A stretch of 30,143 nt of DNA from a virus. The stretch's first letter is position 1. Each line of letters starts with the position of its first letter. The notes under the pieces are model-generated. The model had not been told where the DNA came from. It was given only the letters and a program-made list of their open reading frames with translations, and ran no database searches. Made by a program: the position numbers and the translations under genes. The stretch is taken from IMG/VR virus record IMGVR_UViG_3300017781_000073, positions 1-30,143 of that record, one strand, 5' to 3'. Positions 21,421-28,072 of the stretch are shown one piece after another.

Positions 21421-21928
21421 CGTTTATTTCCTCTACGTCTAATGGTGTGAAGTTAATTTGCTCAACACTAACACACTTGTATGGACCTGGAGGACAAGCA
21501 TTAGTATGAATGTGTCCATGGACGTTTAAGATACCATCTTTGAATCTGTGTGACTCATTAAGAGTTTGCTCATGCATCGGAGCATGACTTAAAACCATTC
21601 CTGGTAATTCAGTCCATAACTTGATGCTTTTGAAAAACGGAGCAAGAAACTTTGGGTTATCGTGGTTACCTAATATTAAATGTTTCTTACCAGGCAACTT
21701 TGCAAAGTTTGCTTCTAACCAGTCAACTTTGTTTTCACCAAACAATACATCACCTAAGTGAATAATAGTATCTTCAGGCTTCACAACACTTACCCAGTTG
21801 TCCATCATACACTCGTTCATTTGCTCTACAGAGTCAAAGTTCCTTACAGGCTTACCAATGTAATCCTTGAATGAAAGTATAAGTTCGTGGTTAAAGTGAG
21901 TATCACTAATTACGAATGTTTTAGGCAT
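21413..21928 (-). CDS. Calcineurin-like metallophosphoesterase
   Basis: The 171-residue protein carries the five signature blocks: SDTHF near the start, HLGDV, LGNHD, SHAP and HGHIH. The fold binds two metal ions and cleaves phosphomono- or phosphodiesters. Short relatives in bacteria (YfcE type) and phages act on nucleotides or cyclic nucleotides. A cyclase is encoded at the other end of the window, so a role in cyclic-nucleotide turnover is possible but not shown. A host-type promoter lies 34 bases upstream. Confidence 0.9.
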   Translation of the reverse strand: MPKTFVISDTHFNHELILSFKDYIGKPVRNFDSVEQMNECMMDNWVSVVKPEDTIIHLGDVLFGENKVDWLEANFAKLPGKKHLILGNHDNPKFLAPFFKSIKLWTELPGMVLSHAPMHEQTLNESHRFKDGILNVHGHIHTNACPPGPYKCVSVEQINFTPLDVEEINVG

Positions 21929-21961
21929 AGTGGGTTGACCTTCTATTAAATGTATAACTTT

Positions 21962-21990
21962 ATTATACCATCACTATAGTTGAAAGTCAA
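21962..21990 (-). promoter_or_regulatory. Host-type promoter for the phosphoesterase operon
   Basis: TTGACT (21990-21985), 17 bases, TATAAT (21967-21962). Confidence 0.8.
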
Positions 21991-22005
21991 CCACTATTGG
22001 TTAAA

Positions 22006-22218
22006 TCAATGTAAAGTATTTTCTTGATAGTCTTGTGTTACGTCAATGCCAAAAACTGAAACGCACATATTTACAATCTGTTCTGGCACATCTTCTTCTT
22101 CTTTACCGTCAGGTATAAACAAACCTTTAAGTTCACCGGATGATGAAATTATCAATCCCCAGTCGTCGTCTTCTAATGCATCTTCAAATTCTATTTTCTT
22201 AGTTATTTGCTTAGTCAT
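22006..22218 (-). CDS. Small acidic protein
   Basis: The 70-residue protein starts MTKQITKKIEFEDALEDDDW and is strongly acidic in its first half, with GLIISSSGELKGLFIPDG in the middle. GAGGAG lies about 9 bases before the ATG. A CATAAATA motif lies 27 bases before the ATG. No family is recognised; small acidic phage proteins often bind host polymerase or nucleases, but there is no direct evidence here. Confidence 0.65.
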   Translation of the reverse strand: MTKQITKKIEFEDALEDDDWGLIISSSGELKGLFIPDGKEEEDVPEQIVNMCVSVFGIDVTQDYQENTLH

Positions 22219-22245
22219 AAGATTTCTCCTCTGTGGCTTATATTG

Positions 22246-22253
22246 TATTTATG
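22246..22253 (-). promoter_or_regulatory. Late-type motif CATAAATA
   Basis: It lies about 27 bases before the ATG of the small acidic protein and after the end of the upstream gene. Confidence 0.35.
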
Positions 22254-22259
22254 GATTGA

Positions 22260-22946
22260 TTAAACTTTATAAAGTTTAACGTAATTTAGTTTTGTTTCGT
22301 TTACTTGAAATAAACGATTCTTATCATGAGCCTTTACTTTGGCTTTGAACTTTCTATGTTCTCCTACTGGAATTTCAAACTTATTCCAAAAACTTATAAG
22401 ATTGCCCATAACATTAGCAGTATAAGCATGACGCTCATAGTGACTACTGTAGTAACCAGACATGATTTCGCAAACACCTTCAACTGATTCACCTATACCT
22501 CCTATATATTGACTGTCTCGATATTCTGTACGAATTTTTTTCTTAAGAGTATTTTCGCCTGTTTCTCTAGAGACAAATTCAGGAACATATGCTAGTATTC
22601 CTAATTTGTTAAAATCAACTTCTTCAATTGTTGCTGATTGTACAATATCTTTTTGGAAGTCTGACAATGTATCGCCAATGATTCCAAAAGCATATCGCTT
22701 AAAATGTTTGACAGCATCGTTGACAGCCTCGTAGTCTTCGCTAGTTACTGTAAACGGTTTAAAATCATTAGGGCGAAATTCTGGACGTAATTGAAACTTC
22801 AACATTTCTTTATTACTAAAAATTGTAGGATTGTCTTCTGAAAACCTACGTGTATCTTTTACATAACTACCGTTAATACGTTGTGCGGCATATGCATTTG
22901 CTAGTACATCTTGTGTTCTATATAATACCGGTGCGTGATCTCTCAT
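22260..22946 (-). CDS. Phage protein of unknown function, 228 residues
   Basis: The protein starts MRDHAPVLYRTQDVLANAYA and has a mixed charged composition with no signal peptide or membrane span. Later words are SGYYSSHYERHAYTANVMGN and FEIPVGEHRKFKAKVKAHDK. The C-terminal half looks beta-rich and could be an OB-like fold, but this is not certain. Its leader matches that of the ligase gene (AGAGGCAAACATGAG). The gene ends in an 18-base perfect palindrome, TAAACTTTATAAAGTTTA (22261-22278). Confidence 0.65.
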   Translation of the reverse strand: MRDHAPVLYRTQDVLANAYAAQRINGSYVKDTRRFSEDNPTIFSNKEMLKFQLRPEFRPNDFKPFTVTSEDYEAVNDAVKHFKRYAFGIIGDTLSDFQKDIVQSATIEEVDFNKLGILAYVPEFVSRETGENTLKKKIRTEYRDSQYIGGIGESVEGVCEIMSGYYSSHYERHAYTANVMGNLISFWNKFEIPVGEHRKFKAKVKAHDKNRLFQVNETKLNYVKLYKV

Positions 22947-22970
22947 GTTTGCCTCTTTTTGCCTAATTGT

Positions 22971-23000
22971 TATATACGATTATATACGATTATATACGGT
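22971..23000. repeat. Three tandem 10-base repeats at a promoter
   Basis: TATATACGAT, TATATACGAT and TATATACGGT (plus strand) overlap the -10 region of the promoter at 22979-23007. A similar array lies at 26425-26448. Confidence 0.7.
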
Positions 23001-23007
23001 TTGTCAA
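22979..23007 (-). promoter_or_regulatory. Host-type promoter with iterated -10 repeats
   Basis: TTGACA (23007-23002), 17 bases, TATAAT (22984-22979). The spacer and -10 lie in the 10-base repeat. Confidence 0.8.
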
Positions 23008-23008
23008 C

Positions 23009-23572
23009 CTATAAGATGTCGTCTGCTACACCTAGGTCAACCAATTGCTTGGCTGTGTAGTATTGATCTGAAGGATTTTTAATAAACTTGTTACGCACTT
23101 CTTGTACAGTCATGCCTGTTGCTTCTTTTAAAATTTGCAAACATCTTGCTTCACAGTTTTGATTCTCTTTCATTTGTGCTCTTATGTCATGCATCTTAGC
23201 ATCTAAGTTATCACTATGCTGATGATTCATAACACCTGTATTCTTACCTATGAAACGATAACCTTGTGAACCACTTGCAAATATTAAAAAGCCTGCACTC
23301 ATAATAGAACCTATGCCAACTGTGCTAATATGATGATAACTTGTTTTCATTATATCTATTAATGCAAACATCTCGTATAAGTCGCCGCCTGGTGTATTAA
23401 GATATAGTTCTAGTACACGTTTAGGTTTTTTTACAAGGTTAGCACTAATGATCCATTTAATTGCTTCGCTTACATTTTCATTTGTAAGTTCACCATGAAG
23501 ATAGTGAATATCATTGTCCAGTAAACTTCTGTCTACTGCATCTACACTAGTCCAACTTTCATATTTAGGCAT
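23009..23572 (-). CDS. Second ClpP-like serine protease
   Basis: The 187-residue protein keeps the crotonase/ClpP fold pattern: NTPGGDLYE (59-67), GSIMSAGFL with likely nucleophile S92, MNHQHS with H117, and NPSDQYYTA with D169. It diverges strongly from the ClpP at 20200-20787. It may form mixed rings with that ClpP, act alone as a virion-assembly or regulatory protease, or be an inactive partner. The start has AATAAAT just upstream and no ribosome site. Confidence 0.82.
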   Translation of the reverse strand: MPKYESWTSVDAVDRSLLDNDIHYLHGELTNENVSEAIKWIISANLVKKPKRVLELYLNTPGGDLYEMFALIDIMKTSYHHISTVGIGSIMSAGFLIFASGSQGYRFIGKNTGVMNHQHSDNLDAKMHDIRAQMKENQNCEARCLQILKEATGMTVQEVRNKFIKNPSDQYYTAKQLVDLGVADDIL

Positions 23573-23593
23573 AATTTATTATATACGTATTTA

Positions 23594-24028
23594 TTATATT
23601 TGGGTCCATTTATACTTACTTAGATTATTTGCTTCGCAATAACGTACAAAAAGACCTATTTCTCTACCGTGTGCTTCGATTTCCCATGGTAGATCCCAAT
23701 AGTTTGTTTCGTCTGGATTATATGTCTTACCCATCCAAAGATGCTTGTCAGGACTAAGTTCACGTTTAGCATATTGCTTAACATGTACCATTTCATGAGC
23801 AACTGTTTCTAGCACTGCTCGTAGAGATTGTGTTTTGTCAATTTCTAATTCAAATGTTCTATTGTTATCTTCTTCTAAACAATATCCCATTGCACCAGTA
23901 GGTTTACATAAATTTACAGTAATATCTAAATTCATTCTTGGCATAAGTGTTTTCACACAAAATTCGACCATACCTTGGACATGCTTTTTTTGTGATTTAG
24001 AACCGCCATTTACATCGACAAATATCAT
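23594..24028 (-). CDS. Zinc metalloprotease-like protein
   Basis: The 144-residue protein has HEMVH (78-82), a classic HExxH zinc site, inside a helix (LRAVLETVAHEMVHVKQYA), followed by WDLPWEIEAHGRE, where E116 or E118 could be the third ligand. The layout fits SprT-like or small phage metallopeptidase domains. The substrate is unknown. A host-type promoter with iterated GTATATACT words lies upstream. Confidence 0.8.
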   Translation of the reverse strand: MIFVDVNGGSKSQKKHVQGMVEFCVKTLMPRMNLDITVNLCKPTGAMGYCLEEDNNRTFELEIDKTQSLRAVLETVAHEMVHVKQYAKRELSPDKHLWMGKTYNPDETNYWDLPWEIEAHGREIGLFVRYCEANNLSKYKWTQI

Positions 24029-24053
24029 GTTTTCTCCTACTGTATATACTAAT

Positions 24054-24082
24054 AGTATATACTAAAATAGGGTGAATGTCAA
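24054..24082 (-). promoter_or_regulatory. Host-type promoter for the metalloprotease
   Basis: TTGACA (24082-24077), 17 bases, TATACT (24059-24054). A second GTATATACT copy lies 13 bases further down (24042-24050). Confidence 0.75.
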
Positions 24083-24096
24083 GTGTTTTGGTTGTA

Positions 24097-24309
24097 TCAA
24101 ATACGGTAAGTTACGCGGCCTTTTGTAAGATCATATGGAGTCATTTCAATTTTTACTCTATCACCTGCTACAATACGTATTTTATTTTTACGCATTTTGC
24201 CGCCAGTATAGCAAGTTATTACATGACCGTTGTCAAGTCCTATCTTAAACATTTGGTTTGGTAAAATCTCAAGGACTTTGCCTTCTGCTTCAATTATATC
24301 TTTGCTCAT
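24097..24309 (-). CDS. infA: Translation initiation factor IF-1
   Basis: The 70-residue protein is a full-length IF-1 OB fold, with [45 protein letters not shown] and KGRVTYR matching bacterial IF-1 block by block. IF-1 occupies the A site of the 30S subunit and helps IF-2 and IF-3 select the initiator tRNA. The ATG overlaps the stop of the AbrB-like gene (ATGA). A phage-encoded IF-1 is notable alongside a tRNA set and several genes that appear to lack leaders. Confidence 0.95.
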   Translation of the reverse strand: MSKDIIEAEGKVLEILPNQMFKIGLDNGHVITCYTGGKMRKNKIRIVAGDRVKIEMTPYDLTKGRVTYRI

Positions 24310-24536
24310 TCAGGTTGGGTAATGACAACTACGTTTTGATCTTCTTCTTTAGCCTCTTCTGGCTTTGTAATAATAATGGTACCTTTGTCGCCTACATCAA
24401 ATTTTAATTTATCACCGACTTTCCATCCTTGTGATTCTAAAATTTCTGGGGGTATTACCATATTAACATTTTTCTTGTCTCCTGGGATATCTTGAAAAAT
24501 GTCTTCTGCTTTGTATTCATATGTTTTTAATGCCAT
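24306..24536 (-). CDS. AbrB/MazE-type DNA-binding-fold protein
   Basis: The 76-residue protein contains [20 protein letters not shown], which resembles the swapped-hairpin barrel of AbrB and MazE (small residue, P-x-x-hydrophobic, then GxxxGD). The tail [17 protein letters not shown] is acidic. It could be a small transcription regulator or structural adaptor. No toxin partner is present. GGAGG precedes it and GGTAAATA ends 4 bases before the ATG. It shares an overlap with the IF-1 gene. Confidence 0.72.
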   Translation of the reverse strand: MALKTYEYKAEDIFQDIPGDKKNVNMVIPPEILESQGWKVGDKLKFDVGDKGTIIITKPEEAKEEDQNVVVITQPE

Positions 24537-24543
24537 ACTGTAT

Positions 24544-25110
24544 TTACCTCCATTGCGGTCCTCTTACCCAGCCTACTAAACTGTGTCGCATACCTTTAGT
24601 TACAGGTCTTACTCTGTGCCATGTATAACTAGGAAATAAAAGAACATCGCCTTTCTTAATTTTTAATGTGTGTACACGAGGTTCAGCAACAGGAGAGCCA
24701 CACTCTATTTCAAACTCGCCGCCTTCATAATCTTCAGATAGTAAAATACTAAAACTAATTTTTCTAATGGTTTCTTCTAATTCGCCAATGAAATGATCTA
24801 CATGCCAATCATACTTTTGTTCTTTCTCACCATCATACTGTGTAAACTGTAGAGGTTCAATTACTTGATGTTCAAATCCCCACTGGGCTTGTTCATTGGC
24901 TGAGTGTACTATGTCAAAAATATGTTGAAAGAGTGGTTCTGATTTTTCATTTGCGTCAATCCAACTTACATCACTGTGTCTTTTATTCTTTGGATCTTTT
25001 TCTGCTGACTTTGCTTTTTCTACTTCTGGTGCCAAGTCGTAAACCATGTCTATCCATTTTTGTTCAAATGGTTGTTCGTTAAAATGGATAAAAGCCTGTT
25101 GTCGTAACAT
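24544..25110 (-). CDS. 2OG-Fe(II) oxygenase (prolyl-hydroxylase/PiuC-like)
   Basis: The 188-residue protein has a full double-stranded beta-helix signature: YDWHVDHF with H103 and D105, SILLSEDYEGGEFEI, FPSYTWHRVRPVTKG with H165, and RHSLVGW with the 2OG-binding R175. This is the P4H-like class, close to PiuC/YbiX. Members hydroxylate proteins, nucleic acids or small molecules using Fe(II), oxygen and 2-oxoglutarate. It overlaps the upstream small gene by TAATG. Confidence 0.88.
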   Translation of the reverse strand: MLRQQAFIHFNEQPFEQKWIDMVYDLAPEVEKAKSAEKDPKNKRHSDVSWIDANEKSEPLFQHIFDIVHSANEQAQWGFEHQVIEPLQFTQYDGEKEQKYDWHVDHFIGELEETIRKISFSILLSEDYEGGEFEIECGSPVAEPRVHTLKIKKGDVLLFPSYTWHRVRPVTKGMRHSLVGWVRGPQWR

Positions 25111-25313
25111 TAAGTTTCCTTTACTAATTTAGGGTGAGGTTCTCGATCGTTGTAAATATCCCCTGCCAATGCTTGTAAATCTATAACAAGAGAATCAATC
25201 TCATGATTATCTCGTTCTTGTTTTGGTGTGTCATATTTTAAACGTCTAAGTTTCATACTTTTCTCATACATCACTGAAACTTTATCGCATAGTTGACTTA
25301 TCTTATGTTGCAT
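25110..25313 (-). CDS. Small helical protein between two oxygenases
   Basis: The 67-residue protein starts MQHKISQLCDKVSVMYEKSM and is mostly helical and charged. It has GGAG upstream and overlaps the oxygenase start. No family is recognised. Its position between two oxygenase-like genes suggests a shared pathway only by context. Confidence 0.6.
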   Translation of the reverse strand: MQHKISQLCDKVSVMYEKSMKLRRLKYDTPKQERDNHEIDSLVIDLQALAGDIYNDREPHPKLVKET

Positions 25314-25314
25314 A

Positions 25315-25863
25315 TTAAAACTCCATATCTGCCGCTACAATGTAACGATTTTGTTCTGATTGTAATATACCAGGACGGTGCCAGCACTTACCTGGATATA
25401 TCATCCAGTGTCCTGTTTTCCAAGTTGTTATCATTTGTCCATCTTTGTCTATACCATTTGGTGCAAGTTCGGTACCTGCTGTTTCGTAACTATTAACATC
25501 ATCAGGTAAATGTAAATAATACACTCCGCTGATTGTTTTAGTTTGTGGATTATGATTGTGATGATGCCAAAGTTTATCTCTATCTTCTCCAGGCAAGCAT
25601 GTTTGAAATGCCCACGACTGTACTTGCTTGATACTTACTTCCATTTTTAAATAAGAAAAGCAAGACCATATAAAACTCATTTTAAGATTTACAAAGTCTT
25701 GTGTAGGAGTACCAAAAACATTCCAATCGGTTTGATACTTAGGACTGTTCTTCCAATAGCGTCCTGCTTCAATGCCTGTGTTAATTTCAAGCATCATTCG
25801 TTCACGAGAACTTTGATCAATTAATGCTGACCAATCATAGTATTCGTGAACGTTAAAACTCAT
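25315..25863 (-). CDS. 2OG-Fe(II) oxygenase-like protein
   Basis: The 182-residue protein has HHHNHNPQTKTISGVYYLHL, HWMIYPGKCWHRPG and NRYIVAADMEF, the pattern of a distal His with an Arg four to five strands from the iron site in phage oxygenase-like families. It resembles the tandem pair at 5369-6575 more than its neighbour at 24544. The assignment of the first iron ligands is uncertain because there is a run of His. It overlaps the peroxiredoxin stop by TAATG. Confidence 0.7.
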   Translation of the reverse strand: MSFNVHEYYDWSALIDQSSRERMMLEINTGIEAGRYWKNSPKYQTDWNVFGTPTQDFVNLKMSFIWSCFSYLKMEVSIKQVQSWAFQTCLPGEDRDKLWHHHNHNPQTKTISGVYYLHLPDDVNSYETAGTELAPNGIDKDGQMITTWKTGHWMIYPGKCWHRPGILQSEQNRYIVAADMEF

Positions 25864-26408
25864 TAAGAGATTCCTAAATACTTACAACAGTTCTCTGGAG
25901 TTGATTCAATATAAGGATCATCATCTTCGCCATCATTATTAATTCCCGGTTCTTGCCACCATTTCTCAACAACGCCATCGTTGATAATAGCCATGTATCT
26001 CCATGAACGCATTCCAAAACCTAAATGATTTTTACCGATAAGCATACCCATAAATCTTGTAAAGTTTCCAGAACCATCTGGAATAAATTTTACATTCTTA
26101 ATGCTTTGCTGATTTGCCCAAGCATTCATAACAAAGGCATCATTAACACTCATACAATATATGTCGTCAATATCTTTGTTACAAATCTTAGTATAATTTT
26201 CTTCAAAGCCTGGAAGTTGTTGTGAAGAACAAGTTGGTGTAAATGCTCCTGGGAGACTAAACAATACTACCCTCTTACCTTTAAAGTAATCATCTGTAGT
26301 CTTATTAATCCATTCTCCGCCGATAGAACATCCTTCTACTCCGTCAACTTCTTCATCGCCTTCTCGTGTTCTAAAAGTTACATAAGGTACCCTAAAACCT
26401 TCAATCAT
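25863..26408 (-). CDS. Peroxiredoxin (Prx5-like)
   Basis: The 181-residue protein (start MIEGFRVPYVTFRTREGDEE) has the peroxiredoxin active site PGAFTPTC with peroxidatic C60, plus GFEENYTKI and VNDAFVMNAWANQQ, typical of the Prx5/AHP E-type group. It reduces hydrogen and alkyl peroxides. The longer frame start at 26450 was rejected because the promoter lies in it, and AAAGGAG sits 8 bases before the ATG at 26408. Confidence 0.92.
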   Translation of the reverse strand: MIEGFRVPYVTFRTREGDEEVDGVEGCSIGGEWINKTTDDYFKGKRVVLFSLPGAFTPTCSSQQLPGFEENYTKICNKDIDDIYCMSVNDAFVMNAWANQQSIKNVKFIPDGSGNFTRFMGMLIGKNHLGFGMRSWRYMAIINDGVVEKWWQEPGINNDGEDDDPYIESTPENCCKYLGIS

Positions 26409-26424
26409 AAATTTTTCTCCTTTA

Positions 26425-26448
26425 ATACGATTATATACGATTATATAC
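26425..26448. repeat. Tandem 10-base repeats at the peroxiredoxin promoter
   Basis: TACGATTATA occurs twice, followed by TACAAT. About 22 bases match the array at 22971-23000. Confidence 0.7.
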
Positions 26449-26458
26449 AATTAGTCAA
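26430..26458 (-). promoter_or_regulatory. Host-type promoter for peroxiredoxin
   Basis: TTGACT (26458-26453), 17 bases, TATAAT (26435-26430). Confidence 0.8.
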
Positions 26459-26815
26459 CTATTTTTTTGTTCGAACTTTAGATTTCGGTCTGGTTACTGC
26501 TACAGTTGCACCTTTACGTGCTTTCTTTTGTGCTTTTTCTTTGGTTTTTGCTGTCTGTGCGTTTTCATCATATTGATGATCAATTCTGCCACCAGGTAAA
26601 TCTGGTGCAAATAGTGTTTCAGTAGTTGTTTTGTTATATCCCCAACGTTCATGCGAAGCCCCTGATTGCACTTTAGGTTTTTGTGGTACACCTAGTAACC
26701 TTTTTAAATCCTTCTTTTCTCCACATTCAGGGCATTCATCTGGCTTTTCTTCGTAACGAAGTACCTCGTCCCAGAGGTTGTTACACTGCTGGCAATGATA
26801 TGGATAAATTGGCAT
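26459..26815 (-). CDS. FmdB-like zinc-ribbon protein
   Basis: The 118-residue protein starts MPIYPYHCQQCNNLWDEVLR and has CQQC and CPEC pairs, a standard FmdB-type zinc ribbon opening. A long basic tail (TKEKAQKKARKGATVAVTRP) suggests nucleic-acid binding. Many T4-like marine phages carry a copy of this domain with unknown role. GGAGG lies 5 bases before the ATG. Confidence 0.8.
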   Translation of the reverse strand: MPIYPYHCQQCNNLWDEVLRYEEKPDECPECGEKKDLKRLLGVPQKPKVQSGASHERWGYNKTTTETLFAPDLPGGRIDHQYDENAQTAKTKEKAQKKARKGATVAVTRPKSKVRTKK

Positions 26816-26847
26816 AGTTCCTCCTGTATATATATGTGTATTTAATT

Positions 26848-26855
26848 GATAAATA
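26848..26855 (+). promoter_or_regulatory. Late-type motif GATAAATA for the plus-strand block
   Basis: It lies 17 bases before the ATG of the first plus-strand gene, with GGAGG in between. The start site is expected at about 26861. Confidence 0.55.
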
Positions 26856-26872
26856 TAGTTGGAGGGCTTAGA

Positions 26873-27151
26873 ATGGACTTTTTAGGATTAGTTAGTGATG
26901 TAGGATTTCCGATCGCAGGGGCGATAGCATCGGGTATCTTTGTATTCACTACTTTAAAGTTTATACTAAGCGGAGTTACTGGATCCGTAAAAAGTCTTAA
27001 GGGCATTATAATGGGACTTGATAATCGTGTTCAAACTATGAACAACGACCTAGTTAAAATAGATACACTTATGAGTTATGCTTTGAGTGTAAAGCCTAAT
27101 GTAGACAGAATTGCCGCAAACGAAGGTAAGGATGATGCACGTCGTGATTAA
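26873..27151 (+). CDS. Small membrane protein, paralogue of 27386-27715
   Basis: The 92-residue protein starts MDFLGLVSDVGFPIAGAIAS, one membrane span, then a helix with DNRVQTMNNDLVKIDTLMSY. GGAGG lies 7 bases before the ATG, so a TTG start at 26846 is not needed. The same layout (GFPIxxA, span, then RxxxMxxD) recurs in the gene at 27386. Possible roles are membrane anchoring or lysis control; none is shown. Confidence 0.75.
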   Translation: MDFLGLVSDVGFPIAGAIASGIFVFTTLKFILSGVTGSVKSLKGIIMGLDNRVQTMNNDLVKIDTLMSYALSVKPNVDRIAANEGKDDARRD

Positions 27152-27162
27152 GGAGAAAAACA

Positions 27163-27408
27163 ATGATGTGGGTAGACTATACAGTAGATCAAGCAGGAGA
27201 GAATTTTACCGTTAGAGGTGATTGGCCCGGAGAAGTAATGGGTCTAATGAAAGACGGTTCTAAAAAAGAAAATTTTTTATATAAGCCAGGTGATGTTTTC
27301 GTAGTAAATGATAGTGGTTGGCTAATTAAAACAAACGAACTTGCCGTGTTTATGGCAAAATACGAAGAAAGTAAAAAGAACAAGAATGGATCTAGCAACA
27401 GCGATTAG
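27163..27408 (+). CDS. Small soluble protein, unknown function
   Basis: The 81-residue protein starts MMWVDYTVDQAGENFTVRGD and is probably a beta-rich domain (SKKENFLYKPGDVFVVNDSG). AAGGAG lies 6 bases before the ATG. It lies between two paralogous membrane-protein genes in one transcript and overlaps the second by 23 bases. Confidence 0.7.
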   Translation: MMWVDYTVDQAGENFTVRGDWPGEVMGLMKDGSKKENFLYKPGDVFVVNDSGWLIKTNELAVFMAKYEESKKNKNGSSNSD

Positions 27409-27715
27409 TGAGTACGGATTTCCCATCATAGCGGCAATGGGTCTCGGCTATTTTGTCTACTATGTTTGGAAATGGGTAACTACTGAAATCGATCCTGTCT
27501 TAAACGATGCAAGCAAAACATTAATTGGTTTGATTGATCGTATTCGTATGTTAGATAATGATATGATACGTCTAACACAGAAGTTAAATATGGTATTAGA
27601 GTTTAAAGAACAGTATGAAAAAATGACTGGGAAAAAACTTGATTTAGATCTTGACACTATAGAGAGAGTGAAAAAGGAAATTCAAGATGTCAAAGTCACT
27701 AAGCGACGAAAATGA
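27386..27715 (+). CDS. Small membrane protein, paralogue of 26873-27151
   Basis: The start at 27386 (MDLATAISEYGFPIIAAMGL) is preferred to 27341 by similarity to the first gene. The 109-residue protein has one span, then a coiled-coil-like helix (LIDRIRMLDNDMIRLTQKLN and KKLDLDLDTIERVKKEIQ). It shares GFPI, RI/RV and an asparagine-aspartate pair with its paralogue, consistent with a duplication. Confidence 0.72.
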   Translation: MDLATAISEYGFPIIAAMGLGYFVYYVWKWVTTEIDPVLNDASKTLIGLIDRIRMLDNDMIRLTQKLNMVLEFKEQYEKMTGKKLDLDLDTIERVKKEIQDVKVTKRRK

Positions 27716-27818
27716 ATGTGAAACGTGTGGCCACAAGTGCCATAGAGACAAAGACTGTCCAGAGTGTGCTAACGATGTATGCTTCAGATGTAAGTGCAAA
27801 GATTGTGTAACTGATTAG
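27687..27818 (+). CDS. 43-residue Cys-rich zinc-finger-like protein
   Basis: This short ORF starts MSKSLSDENECETCGHKCHR and has nine Cys and two His, including CETC, CPEC and CFRCKCKDC. AAGGAA lies 7 bases before the ATG. It overlaps the previous gene by 29 bases in another frame and meets the minus-strand gene tail to tail. The metal-binding pattern and ribosome site make a real gene likely. No family is recognised. Confidence 0.62.
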   Translation: MSKSLSDENECETCGHKCHRDKDCPECANDVCFRCKCKDCVTD

Positions 27819-28072
27819 TCTACTGGCTTGTAAAAATCTTTATCACGTTTTCCTAATAACTTTTCTCTTATTAATTCTATTTCAGTTTTAGGCTTTTCGA
27901 TAATTTGTTGCTTAGGTATATCGAAACTAGGTTCTTTTTTATTTCCAACACGATTTTCATGTGCTAATTGTGCATCTGCAATTCTACGTTTCAAACTATC
28001 TACACGATGTTCTAGTTGTAAACAGTACTCTTCCATTTCCCAATTTATTTGTTTTTTAAACCAACCAAACAT
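27815..28072 (-). CDS. Small coiled-coil protein coupled to the cyclase gene
   Basis: The start at 28072 (MFGWFKKQINWEMEEYCLQL) overlaps the cyclase stop (TAATG), so the longer frame to 28105 was rejected. The 85-residue protein has a heptad-like helix (LEHRVDSLKRRIADAQLAHE) and a second helix (IELIREKLLGKR). It is cotranslated with the cyclase and may bind it or its membrane partner, which is inference from context only. Confidence 0.7.
   Translation of the reverse strand: MFGWFKKQINWEMEEYCLQLEHRVDSLKRRIADAQLAHENRVGNKKEPSFDIPKQQIIEKPKTEIELIREKLLGKRDKDFYKPVD

Noticed and set aside
22971-23000. CRISPR-like array
   Set aside because: Ten-base repeats with no spacers, lying in a promoter.
24306-24536. 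Toxin-antitoxin locus (AbrB/MazE-like)
   Set aside because: The neighbour is IF-1, and no toxin-like gene is next to it.
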